A stretch of 18,758 nucleotides of DNA from DATJZH01 sp035499215 (GTDB lineage: Bacteria > Actinomycetota > Actinomycetes > Streptosporangiales > Streptosporangiaceae), in the NCBI GenBank assembly GCA_035499215.1, contig DATJZH010000216.1, forward strand, positions 1-18,758, given 5' to 3'. The notes below the pieces were generated by a model. That model was not told the origin of the DNA. It made no database searches and saw nothing but the letters and a program-made list of their open reading frames with translations. A program made the position numbers and the translations under genes. This document shows, in pieces, positions 1-7,645 of this stretch (within the stretch, counting starts at the first letter, position 1; every line of letters begins with the position of its first letter).

Positions 1-99
1 TGTGATCTCTCCGAATCCGCATCGCGACGCCGGGCTGCCTACAGTGGCAGTCAGATCACTGGCTGATTGTGCGCACCATGACCATCCGGGAGGCCGCTG

Positions 100-2022
100 A
101 TGAGATCTGAGACGTTCTTAGCGCGGGCATGCGGCAGGCCGTTACCGAAGGCCATCGTGCTGGCCGTCGTCGGCGCCACGGCCCTTGCCGCCTGCGGCAG
201 CAGTCCCACCAGCGCGGTCAAGGCCGGCCCGCTCGGCGCTTTCGGCCAGGTGCCGCCTGCTGCGACTGGCCCGGAGCACGCCGGAACGATCAGCGTGGCG
301 ATGCCGCCGGACGCCGCGCCCTCGTGGATCCTTCCGCTCATCACCACCGCCGACAACACGGTGGCCTCGGTCACCTTGTTCGACTACCAGATGTGGCGGC
401 CGCTCTACTGGTACGTCAACGGCGTGCAGCCCAGGCAGGCGCCGTCGATGAGCCTGGCGGACGGCCCGGTGTGGTCCGATGGCGACAAGACCGTCAGCGT
501 GACCCTGAAGAGCGGCTACCGGTGGTCCGACGGAGCCCCGATCACTTCCAGGGACGTGCTGTTCTGGTACGACATGATGGTCGCGGCAGTCAAGGAGAGC
601 CCGAGCAACTGGGCCGCTTACACCCCTGGCCTCGGGATGCCTGACCAGGTCGCCAGCGTGTCCACGCCCGCTGCGAGCACGGTGGTGTTCCGCCTGAAGA
701 CGGCGGTCAATCCGGCCTGGTTCACCGAGAACGAGATCGGCGCGATCCAGCCGATGCCGGCCCACGTCTGGGCCAGGGCGTCGGCCGCCGGCCCGGCCCT
801 GAGCTTTACCAATCCGGCTGACGCGAGGCGGATCTACAACTTCCTTGCCGCCCAGTCCAGGAACGAGTCCAGCTATGCCGCCGATCCGCTCTGGCAGGTG
901 GTCGACGGCCCGTACAAGCTGACGGCATTCAGCACCACCACCGGCGCGTTCACCATGGCGGCGAATCACGCCTACGGCGGGCCGCATGCAGCCAGGGAAT
1001 CTGCGTTCAGGGACGTGCCGTTCACTTCAGGCACGGCCGAGCTCGACGGGATCAGGGCGGGCAGCGTCGATGTCGGGTACATCCCGCTGACCAGCGTGCC
1101 CGAGGTACAGAGCATCAAGTCCGCGGGCTACAACGTCTTCGGCTACCCGGACTTCGGCTGGACGTTCGCGGTCTACAACTTCAGGGACAGCACGGGCGAC
1201 TTCGACCACATCATCGGCCAGCTCTACATCAGGCAGGCGATAGCGCACCTGGAGGACGAGCCAGGCATCATCAGGGCATTCGCCGATGGCGCCGCGGGGC
1301 CCGGCTACGGGCCGTTGCCTCAGGTCCCGGTCAGCCCGTACACGCCGAAGAACGCCACTGCCGACCCGTACCCGTTCAGCGTGGCCGACGCGGTCAGCCT
1401 GCTCAAGTCACACGGCTGGAAAGTGGTACCCGGCGGCACCGACACCTGTGCCAGGCCGGGTACCGGCGCAAGCGACTGCGGTGCGGGCATCCCCGCAGGC
1501 ACCAGGCTTGCCTGGAACCTGATCTACAACGCCTCGCCTGACATTCACCCGGAGCAGGACACCGCGCTCGCCTCCGAGGCGAGGAAGGCCGGGATCCAGA
1601 TCAGCCTGGCCTCGAGCAACTTCAATTACATGATCAGCAACTACAACGACGCCTCCCCCGCCGGGCAGCACAATCTGGGCAGGTGGGCGATGGAGGAGTT
1701 CGGCGGCGACACCAACTCCACGTATCCCACGACCTTCGGCGTCTTCAACACCGGCGGCTCCGGTAACGTGGGCGGCTACAGCAGCCCGGCGGCGGACAAG
1801 CTCATCCGCGCATCACTGACCAGCCCCGACCCTGAGGCGGTCACGAATGAGGCAGCATTTCTCACGGATGACCAGCCCAGCCTGTTCGAGCCGAACGTGG
1901 ATGCGGCGATGGGCACGGCAGCGCTCGCGACCTGGAAGACCGCAATTTCCGGGCCGCCTGCCTCGTTCGAGTCGCTGACCCAGTCGTATCTCACTCCGGA
2001 ATTCTGGTACTTCACGAAATGA
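100..2022 (+). CDS. ABC transporter substrate-binding lipoprotein (SBP family 5)
   Basis: This 640-residue protein is a probable extracellular solute-binding component of a peptide/nickel-type ABC importer, anchored to the outer face of the membrane as a lipoprotein. Residues 1-32 form a signal peptide: basic start, hydrophobic ALAVVGATALAAC-like core, and a LAAC lipobox with Cys32. The mature part has the family hallmarks, such as YRWSDGAPITSRDVLFWYD near residues 143-161, typical of peptide-binding SBPs. The length is slightly above the usual 500-600. The ATG is supported by GGGAGG at 88-93, six bases upstream. A weak -10-like TACAGT lies at 40-45 without a clear -35. No permease or ATPase gene lies downstream, where recQ converges; the left side is outside the window. 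The ligand cannot be told from sequence. Family assignment is firm, substrate unknown. Confidence 0.92.
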   Translation: MRSETFLARACGRPLPKAIVLAVVGATALAACGSSPTSAVKAGPLGAFGQVPPAATGPEHAGTISVAMPPDAAPSWILPLITTADNTVASVTLFDYQMWRPLYWYVNGVQPRQAPSMSLADGPVWSDGDKTVSVTLKSGYRWSDGAPITSRDVLFWYDMMVAAVKESPSNWAAYTPGLGMPDQVASVSTPAASTVVFRLKTAVNPAWFTENEIGAIQPMPAHVWARASAAGPALSFTNPADARRIYNFLAAQSRNESSYAADPLWQVVDGPYKLTAFSTTTGAFTMAANHAYGGPHAARESAFRDVPFTSGTAELDGIRAGSVDVGYIPLTSVPEVQSIKSAGYNVFGYPDFGWTFAVYNFRDSTGDFDHIIGQLYIRQAIAHLEDEPGIIRAFADGAAGPGYGPLPQVPVSPYTPKNATADPYPFSVADAVSLLKSHGWKVVPGGTDTCARPGTGASDCGAGIPAGTRLAWNLIYNASPDIHPEQDTALASEARKAGIQISLASSNFNYMISNYNDASPAGQHNLGRWAMEEFGGDTNSTYPTTFGVFNTGGSGNVGGYSSPAADKLIRASLTSPDPEAVTNEAAFLTDDQPSLFEPNVDAAMGTAALATWKTAISGPPASFESLTQSYLTPEFWYFTK

Positions 2023-2027
2023 CGATC

Positions 2028-2044
2028 CCGCCGTGCCGCGGCGG
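2028..2044. terminator. Candidate bidirectional hairpin between SBP gene and recQ
   Basis: CCGCCG (2028-2033) and CGGCGG (2039-2044) can form a 6-bp GC stem with a 5-base loop, just after the stop codon of the SBP gene and 65 bases from the recQ stop. There is no T-tract, as is common for actinobacterial terminators. In DNA this GC-rich such a stem may also arise by chance. Confidence 0.3.
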
Positions 2045-2108
2045 CCAGCCGGTGACCGGGACGGCGGCCGCCTGGCGCCCCGGCCGGGCACGGGCTGATT
2101 CGGGCAGG

Positions 2109-3932
2109 TCAGCCGGCCGCGAGTGTGTCCAGGATCTGCTGGCCGTACCTGGCCAGCTTGGTCTCGCCCACGCCGCTGACGCTCGCGAGGTCGGCCAGGG
2201 TCGAGGGAGCCCGCGCCGCGATCTGGCGGAGGGTCGCGTCGTGGAAGATCACGTACGCGGGCACGCCTTGCTCCCTGGCGGCACCTGCCCGCCAGGCGCG
2301 CAGCTGCTCGAACACGCCAGCGGCCGCGGCGGGCAGCTCCGCGGCCGCCGCGGCGGAGGTGGCAGGGCGGGCGGTCCTGGCCGCTCGCGGCGCAGGCTCG
2401 GGCTCGCGCCGCAGCATGACCTGGCGCCGCCCGCCCAGCACCTCGCCGCTGGTGGCGGTCAGCGTCAGCGTGCCGTAGTCGCCCTCGACCGCTAGCAGTC
2501 GCAGCGCCAGCAGCTGCCTGACCACTGCGCGCCACTCGGCCTCGCGCAGCTCGGTGCCGATGCCGAAAACGGTCAGGGACGCGTGATCATGGCTGATCAC
2601 CCTGGCTGTCCTCCTGCCGAGCAGGATGTCGATAACCTGGGCGGCGCCGAACCTCTGGTTGCGCTCGCGCTGCAGCCGGACGATCGCCGACAGCAGCTTC
2701 TGCGCCGCGACGGTGCCGTCCCAGGACCGGGGCGGTGACAGGCAGGTGTCGCAGTTGCCGCACGGGGCGGCAGTCTCGCCGAAATAGCCGAGCAGCTGCG
2801 CGCGGCGGCATTCGACGGTCTCGCAGAGCGCCAGCATGGCCTCCAGGTGCGCAGCCTGCCGCCGGCGGTGCGCGGCGTCGCCCTCTGACCTTTCGATCAG
2901 GCGGCGCTGCAGCACGACGTCCTGCAGCCCGTAGGCGAGCCACGCGGTGGCAGGCAGGCCATCTCGTCCGGCCCGGCCGGTCTCCTGGTAGTAGCCCTCG
3001 ACGGACCTGGGCAGGTCGAGATGCGCGACAAACCGTACGTCCGGCTTGTCGATGCCCATGCCGAACGCAATCGTGGCAACCATGACCAGGCCGTCTTCGC
3101 GCAGGAACCGGGCCTGATTGGCGCTGCGGGTGGGAGTGTCGAGGCCGGCGTGGTAGGGCAGCGCCGTGATCCCGCTGCGGCCAAGGAACTCGGCGGTCTT
3201 GTCGACCGAGGCCCTGGACAGGCAGTAGACGATGCCCGCGTCGCCCGGGTGCTCGGCCCGCAGCAGCTCAAGCAGCTGCCGGGCGGGCTCGGCCTTCGGT
3301 TCGATGCGGTACTGGATGTTGGGCCGGTCGAAGCTGGCCGCGAACTGAGCGGCCGTCTCCAGGCCAAGTCTGGAGACGATCTCGGCCCGGGTTGCCCTGG
3401 TCGCCGTGGCGGTCAGCGCGATTCTCGGCACATCCGGCCACCGCTCGTGCAGCGCGGAAAGCGCGAGGTAGTCGGGCCGGAAGTCGTGTCCCCACTGGGC
3501 CACGCAGTGCGCCTCGTCGATGGCGAACAGCGAGATCGCGCCGCAGTCGAGCAGCCGCAGAGTCGATTCGGCACGCAGCCGCTCCGGCGCAAGGTACAGC
3601 AAGTCCAGCTCGCCGGCGCGGAACTCGGACTCGACCGCCCGGCGCTCGCCGGGGCCTTGTGCGGAGTTGAGGAACCCGGCCCGGACCCCGAGGGTCGTCA
3701 GCGCGTCAACCTGATCCTGCATGAGGGCGATAAGCGGCGAGATGATCACGCCGGTGCCCGGCCTGACCAGGGCCGGAATCTGATAGCACAGCGACTTGCC
3801 GCTGCCGGTCGGCATCAGCACCAGCGCATCGCCGCCGGCCACGACATGATCGATGGCTTCCTGCTGCGATCCGCGGAACGAGTCGTAGCCGAAGACCCGG
3901 CGCAGCGTTCCCAGGACGTCGGTCAGGTCCAT
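2109..3932 (-). CDS. recQ: ATP-dependent DNA helicase RecQ
   Basis: 3'-5' DNA helicase of the RecQ family, acting in recombination and replication-fork repair. Taking the ATG at 3930-3932 gives 607 residues, the usual full bacterial length. Domain order: RecA-like helicase core with Walker A (MPTGSGKSLCYQ, residues 40-51), DEAH box (139-142) followed by the RecQ aromatic loop (CVAQWGHDFRPDY), ATAT (175-178), and motif VI (QETGRAGRDG, 316-325); zinc-binding cysteines 375, 391, 394 and 397; a winged-helix RQC region (about 405-510); an Ala/Pro linker; and an HRDC domain (about 535-607). The frame stays open upstream to an ATG at 4190, but that extra 86-residue Pro/Ala-rich stretch looks non-coding and homologues begin near the chosen Met. 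No strong ribosome site precedes any candidate start. It stands alone, convergent with the SBP gene. Confidence 0.96.
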   Translation of the reverse strand: MDLTDVLGTLRRVFGYDSFRGSQQEAIDHVVAGGDALVLMPTGSGKSLCYQIPALVRPGTGVIISPLIALMQDQVDALTTLGVRAGFLNSAQGPGERRAVESEFRAGELDLLYLAPERLRAESTLRLLDCGAISLFAIDEAHCVAQWGHDFRPDYLALSALHERWPDVPRIALTATATRATRAEIVSRLGLETAAQFAASFDRPNIQYRIEPKAEPARQLLELLRAEHPGDAGIVYCLSRASVDKTAEFLGRSGITALPYHAGLDTPTRSANQARFLREDGLVMVATIAFGMGIDKPDVRFVAHLDLPRSVEGYYQETGRAGRDGLPATAWLAYGLQDVVLQRRLIERSEGDAAHRRRQAAHLEAMLALCETVECRRAQLLGYFGETAAPCGNCDTCLSPPRSWDGTVAAQKLLSAIVRLQRERNQRFGAAQVIDILLGRRTARVISHDHASLTVFGIGTELREAEWRAVVRQLLALRLLAVEGDYGTLTLTATSGEVLGGRRQVMLRREPEPAPRAARTARPATSAAAAAELPAAAAGVFEQLRAWRAGAAREQGVPAYVIFHDATLRQIAARAPSTLADLASVSGVGETKLARYGQQILDTLAAG

Positions 3933-4190
3933 GCCGGTTCCGGGGGAGGCCACCCGGCGATTGTATGGGGCCGGCATGACCGGCCGCGGCGATCGCCAGG
4001 CCCTGAGCGGGCTCTCAGCGGGCGGACAGGCGGCGGACGGCTCGCCCGGCGATGCGCCGCTGGCGTAACCGGTTTCCGGCCGCTGGCCAGCGGCCCTGCC
4101 AGCGGCCTGCGTACCGGCCGGGAAGGCCCGTGCGGCGCCGGGCGTTGACGTACCTGCAGCCGGCTCCTCAGGACCGGCGAAAAATGGCAA

Positions 4191-4324
4191 TACAAACTGA
4201 AACTTTATCGCATCGACGGCCGGGGCAGCTAAGGGCCAAGGTCCCTATTGTCGATACGCGCTTCGTGCCAAAATAGGGCTTTCCGGGTACGCCGCTGGGG
4301 CGACTCGAGACGCGGAGGACCGAC
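4191..4324. promoter_or_regulatory. recQ-panB divergent intergenic region with inverted repeat
   Basis: The gap between the divergent recQ and panB genes runs in effect from 3933 to 4324 if the short recQ start is right. It contains an unusually AT-rich patch for this window (about 4185-4280). The arms CCCTATT (4243-4249) and AATAGGG (4272-4278) form a perfect 7-bp inverted repeat separated by 22 bases, which could be an operator or a leader structure. I could not find a convincing -35/-10 pair. A good ribosome site for panB, GGAGGA, lies near 4314-4319. Confidence 0.35.
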
Positions 4325-5203
4325 ATGACTGCAGATCAGGCTGGCCAGCCAGCGGCCGCGACAAATGCGCGGACCGTGCCGCCTGAGCCCCTCTACGGAG
4401 GCAGCTCAGCCCGGCGGACGACCGTACGGGACATCGCGGCGGCAAAGGGCCGCGGCGAGAAGTGGCCGATGCTCACCGCCTACGACGCACTCAGCGCCCA
4501 TATCTTCGACGAGGCGGGGATCCCGGTCCTGCTGGTCGGCGATTCCGCCAGCATGGTCGTCTTCGGCCATGACACCACCATTCCCGTGACGGTGGATGAC
4601 CTGATCCCGCTCACCGCCGCCGTGGTCCGCGGCACGCGGCGAGCGATGGTCGTCGCGGATCTTCCGTTCGGCTCCTATCAGGCCTCACCGACCGCCGCCC
4701 TCGCTACCGCGACCCGCTTCCTGAAGGAAACCGGTGCCCAGGCGGTCAAGCTCGAGGGCGGTTTCCGGGTACTCCCGCAGGTCGAGGAGCTCGTCGCGGC
4801 GGGCATCCCGGTGATGGCGCACCTGGGCCTCACGCCGCAGTCGGTGAACGCGTTCGGCGGTTACAAGGTGCAGGGCCGCGGCGAAGACGGCGACCGGCTG
4901 ATGCACGACGCCAAGGCGCTGCAGTCCGCTGGCGCGTTCTCGGTCGTCCTCGAGTGCGTGCCCGCGGGCCTGGCGGCCCGGGTGACGCAGACCCTGACGA
5001 TCCCGACGATCGGGATCGGCGCCGGCCCGGGCTGCGATGCCCAGGTCCTGGTCTGGCAGGACATGGCCGGGCTGTCACCGCGGACGGCGAAGTTCGTCAA
5101 GAAGTACGCTGACGTGGCGTCGGTGCTGCGCGGGGCTGCCACGTCCTTCGCGGCGGACGTCGTTTCCGGGAGCTACCCGACCCCGGAGTACTCCTACCGC
5201 TGA
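4325..5203 (+). CDS. panB: 3-methyl-2-oxobutanoate hydroxymethyltransferase
   Basis: Ketopantoate hydroxymethyltransferase, the first committed step of pantothenate and coenzyme A synthesis. It transfers a hydroxymethyl group from 5,10-methylenetetrahydrofolate to alpha-ketoisovalerate in the cytoplasm. The 292-residue protein is a TIM-barrel with the expected metal ligands: Asp73 in VGDSASMVVFGHDTT, Asp112 in ADLPFGSYQ and Glu144 in KLEGG. The family's catalytic glutamate is Glu210 in VLECVP, and IPTIGIGAGPGCDAQVLVWQD is a diagnostic block. About 30 disordered N-terminal residues precede the core, as often seen in actinobacterial PanB. The ATG has GGAGGA about five bases upstream. No panC or panD is adjacent, so it appears monocistronic. 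It converges on the F420 reductase gene. Confidence 0.97.
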   Translation: MTADQAGQPAAATNARTVPPEPLYGGSSARRTTVRDIAAAKGRGEKWPMLTAYDALSAHIFDEAGIPVLLVGDSASMVVFGHDTTIPVTVDDLIPLTAAVVRGTRRAMVVADLPFGSYQASPTAALATATRFLKETGAQAVKLEGGFRVLPQVEELVAAGIPVMAHLGLTPQSVNAFGGYKVQGRGEDGDRLMHDAKALQSAGAFSVVLECVPAGLAARVTQTLTIPTIGIGAGPGCDAQVLVWQDMAGLSPRTAKFVKKYADVASVLRGAATSFAADVVSGSYPTPEYSYR

Positions 5204-5217
5204 CGTGCGGGCACCGC

Positions 5218-5237
5218 CGCCGCCGGGACTGGCGGCG
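5218..5237. terminator. Hairpin between convergent panB and F420 reductase genes
   Basis: CGCCGCC (5218-5224) pairs perfectly with GGCGGCG (5231-5237) across a 6-base loop, within the 48-base gap between two convergent stop codons. It is placed to end transcription from either side, though it lacks a T-tract. Confidence 0.42.
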
Positions 5238-5251
5238 CTTGCGCCAGGTCG

Positions 5252-5941
5252 TCAGATGTCGGTGATCCGCAGGCCAGCGTGGGCTTTGTAACGGCGGTTG
5301 ACCGAGACCAGATTCGCGGTCAGCGCCTCGATCTGGCCGCAGTTGCGCAGCGGGCCGGCGTACACGCCGCGCACGCCGGGTATCCGCCCGGCGAGGGCCT
5401 GCACTAGGTCGGTGGCCGCCCGGTTGTCGCCGAGCACCAGCACATCGAGGTCTATCACGGCCACGTCCGGGTTGAGCAGCAGCGCTGCCGACACATGATG
5501 GAAGGCCCCGACCACCCGGCTGCGCGGCAGAATGGCGGCGGCCTGCTGGGCTGCGCTGCCCTCCGCTACCGGCAGCGGGTAGGCGCCGTGCTTGTCGAAT
5601 CCCAGCGGGTTGACGCAGTCAATCAGGATCTTGCCCGCGAGCAGGCCCGCAAGCTGGCCCAGCAGCGCGCCGTGCCCGTTCCACGGCATGGCTGCTATTA
5701 CCACGTCCGCCGCGCTCGCCGCGGCCTCGTTCGCTCCGCCGGTGACCCGTGACGGCAGGTCAAGGCCTGCTGCTGCGGCCGCTCCCCGGCCAGGGTCGCG
5801 CGAGCCGATGATGACCTCATTGCCCGCCATGGCCAGCCGGCGGGCAAGTCCGCGGCCCTGGTCGCCGGTGCCGCCGAGCATCCCGACGACGAGGCGGGCC
5901 GCTTGCACGGCGGGGTCAGGCGCAGTCGCAGCTTCCGGCAT
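5252..5941 (-). CDS. npdG: NADPH-dependent F420 reductase (F420:NADP+ oxidoreductase)
   Basis: Cytoplasmic oxidoreductase that passes hydride between NADP(H) and the deazaflavin cofactor F420, supplying F420H2 to F420-dependent enzymes. The 229-residue protein opens with a Rossmann fold: GMLGGTGDQGRGLARRLA (residues 20-37) and the NADP phosphate-binding GSRDP (46-50). AAMPWNGH, DCVNPLGFDKHG and VGAFHHVSAALL blocks follow, all characteristic of the FNO/NpdG family. The C-terminal region (RNCGQIEALTANLVSVNRRYK) closes the domain. The ATG has AGGA followed by a G-run directly upstream. Nothing else in the window makes F420. The only obvious candidate user, a luciferase-like monooxygenase, survives here just as a fragment, so its clients must lie elsewhere. 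The symbol follows actinobacterial usage (fno is equivalent). Confidence 0.93.
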   Translation of the reverse strand: MPEAATAPDPAVQAARLVVGMLGGTGDQGRGLARRLAMAGNEVIIGSRDPGRGAAAAAGLDLPSRVTGGANEAAASAADVVIAAMPWNGHGALLGQLAGLLAGKILIDCVNPLGFDKHGAYPLPVAEGSAAQQAAAILPRSRVVGAFHHVSAALLLNPDVAVIDLDVLVLGDNRAATDLVQALAGRIPGVRGVYAGPLRNCGQIEALTANLVSVNRRYKAHAGLRITDI

Positions 5942-6072
5942 CCCCCGATCCTGCCAGCCAGGGCGCCAGCCCGGCCCGCCGCCCTGCGCTCAGTGCCCGC
6001 TCGCCGGCCAGCGGTAACCTCCCGGTCACGTATTCCCGCACGGGCGCACTGCGCGTCGGGCACCATGAAGCC

Positions 6073-6702
6073 ATGAATGCCGATCAGGTGGCAGCCCTGC
6101 GGGTGCTGCTGGGCCCGACCGGATGGCTGGAGCGGACGCGCTATTTCGCCAGGGCGCTGCGGCAGACCGCCCGCACGCCCGCCGGCCTGCTGATCGTCGG
6201 CACCCCGCAGGACGAGCCCTGGCACATGACGGCGCACCTGGCCGACGAGGCACGGCTAGCCGACCTGCCGGGCCTTGCCCCGGTTCTCCTGCGATGGGCG
6301 CCGCGGCCCGGCGGCCCGGCGCATCTGAGCATCGGCATCGACCGGCTGGAGGCCGTCGTCAGGGGCGAGACCCTGCTGGTCGTCAGCCCCACAGCTGTGC
6401 CGGCCTCGATGCTCGAGCGGCTCGACGAAGCCAGGAGAACGGGTGCGGCGATCTTCGCGCTGGATCGGGATGACTCCGAGCTCGAGGCGGTCGCGCACGA
6501 ATCGCTGCCCGTGCCGAGCGGCGCTGCACCGCTGTCCTTCGACGCCGCCCAGCACCTGGTGAGCGCGGCGGCAGGGGAACGTGACCGGCCGCGGGCGGGG
6601 CGGCACGGATCCGCCGACGGCCTGCCGCAGGCACCGCGCGCCGGCCTGCGGAGCAGGCTCGCCCGGATGCTCGACGCGGTCAGCGGCACTCCGGTGGATT
6701 AG
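6073..6702 (+). CDS. Hypothetical protein with a SIS-like segment
   Basis: A 209-residue protein I can place only loosely. The codon pattern is typical and the opposite strand offers no better gene. Residues 39-51 (LLIVGTPQDEPWH) and 100-147 look like the two strand-loop motifs of a sugar-isomerase (SIS) fold: TLLVVSPTA, then an Ala/Arg helix, GAAIFALD and a terminal ESLPVP. That is the order of a SIS domain's phosphosugar-binding strand, helix, next strand and closing strand. The canonical Ser/Thr-rich loop is degenerate (SPTAVPAS), so sugar-phosphate binding is doubtful. Similar proteins are, as far as I recall, widespread uncharacterised genes in Streptomyces-type actinomycetes. The last 40 residues are Arg/Pro-rich and probably disordered. 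There is no strong ribosome site before the ATG. It is divergent from the F420 reductase with 131 bases between them. Confidence 0.75.
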   Translation: MNADQVAALRVLLGPTGWLERTRYFARALRQTARTPAGLLIVGTPQDEPWHMTAHLADEARLADLPGLAPVLLRWAPRPGGPAHLSIGIDRLEAVVRGETLLVVSPTAVPASMLERLDEARRTGAAIFALDRDDSELEAVAHESLPVPSGAAPLSFDAAQHLVSAAAGERDRPRAGRHGSADGLPQAPRAGLRSRLARMLDAVSGTPVD

Positions 6703-6723
6703 CCGCCCGCCCGCCAGGCGCGT

Positions 6724-7617
6724 TCAGGAGTCGAGACTGAGCACCATCGTGGGCCGTTCGATGACGTGGTCCGCGCGCAGCGGCCGCACCGCGGTCCCGA
6801 TCGCGAAGAACTCAGTGGTGTGCGAGCCCCAGGTGTGGCTGTGCTGGCGCAGCTGGACGCCGACGATCCCCTCGGCGTGCAGCGCCTCGGCCTCGGCCTG
6901 CATCCGGCTCATCGCGAGCTCGCGCGCGTCGTACAAGGCCTGGGTGAACTGCTCCAGTTCCACATTGCGCCCGATGTTGCCGATCTTCCCGCCGATCCGC
7001 TGGTGGGCGATGTGGTAAACGCACGATCCCATCACCATGCCAAGCGGCGCGTAGCCAGCCCGGATCAGCGTCCAGAAATCCTGGCCGGACAGGTCGGAGG
7101 TGAACGGCAGGTTCTTGTTGTTGCGCCATTCCTTGACGCCACCGCCGCCCGCGCCCGGCTCGGCCTTCACCGCGGTGCCCACCGCGATGAACTCGGCGAT
7201 GTCGGCGCCGAACTCCTTCATCTCCACATCGAGCCGGACCCCGACGACCCCGTCGGCGCCCAGGGCCTCCGCCTCGGCCTCCATCCGGGTCATCGCCAGC
7301 TCCCTGGCGTGATACATGGCCTGCGACAGCACGTCGAGTTCCTGGTTCTTCCCCCACCGGCCGACCTGCAGGCCGACGTGATAGATGGAGCTGCCGAGCA
7401 CCAGGCCGAGCGGCCGGAAGCCGACCTCCCGCACCAGCAGGAACTCGTTCACCGACAGGTCCGAGGTGAAGATGGCGCCGGGCCGGCCAGGCCGCAGCTC
7501 GGCCAGGCGCCGCATCGCGTCCTGCGGCACGCCGAGAACCTCGAACTCGTTGCCCTGCTGCTGGGCGAGCTCGTTGCTCTGCTGCTCGGTGAGGCCAGTG
7601 CCCTGCTGCTCGGTCAT
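6724..7617 (-). CDS. Tandem YbjQ-family (heavy-metal-binding domain) protein, second of pair
   Basis: A 297-residue protein with two copies of the YbjQ/UPF0145 ('heavy-metal-binding') fold. Copy 1 is at about residues 48-150 and copy 2 at about 170-278. Each begins FTSDLS, continues with a G[FY]xPLG[LM]V[LM]GSxxYH strand-loop, then a helix ending AELAM-RM-AEAEAL, the (V/I)VGV strand and a final EF-A(V)GTAV strand. The first 25 residues are a Gln-rich tail made of QQ repeats. The C-terminus ends in PTMVLSLDS, a motif shared with the upstream neighbour. YbjQ proteins form pentameric rings in structural-genomics work, and their metal-binding role is inferred, not proven. GAGGGA lies seven bases before the ATG. 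It follows the paralogue with a 28-base gap and is probably co-transcribed. It ends 21 bases from the convergent gene before it. Confidence 0.88.
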   Translation of the reverse strand: MTEQQGTGLTEQQSNELAQQQGNEFEVLGVPQDAMRRLAELRPGRPGAIFTSDLSVNEFLLVREVGFRPLGLVLGSSIYHVGLQVGRWGKNQELDVLSQAMYHARELAMTRMEAEAEALGADGVVGVRLDVEMKEFGADIAEFIAVGTAVKAEPGAGGGGVKEWRNNKNLPFTSDLSGQDFWTLIRAGYAPLGMVMGSCVYHIAHQRIGGKIGNIGRNVELEQFTQALYDARELAMSRMQAEAEALHAEGIVGVQLRQHSHTWGSHTTEFFAIGTAVRPLRADHVIERPTMVLSLDS

Positions 7618-7645
7618 CGCATTCCCTCGGCTGGGTCTTGCCCGG

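Noticed and set aside
3021..4148. Long plus-strand open frame (about 375 codons) opposite recQ
   Set aside because: It lies wholly antisense to a complete RecQ with all motifs. Its translation has no recognisable domain, and long open antisense frames are expected in GC-rich DNA.
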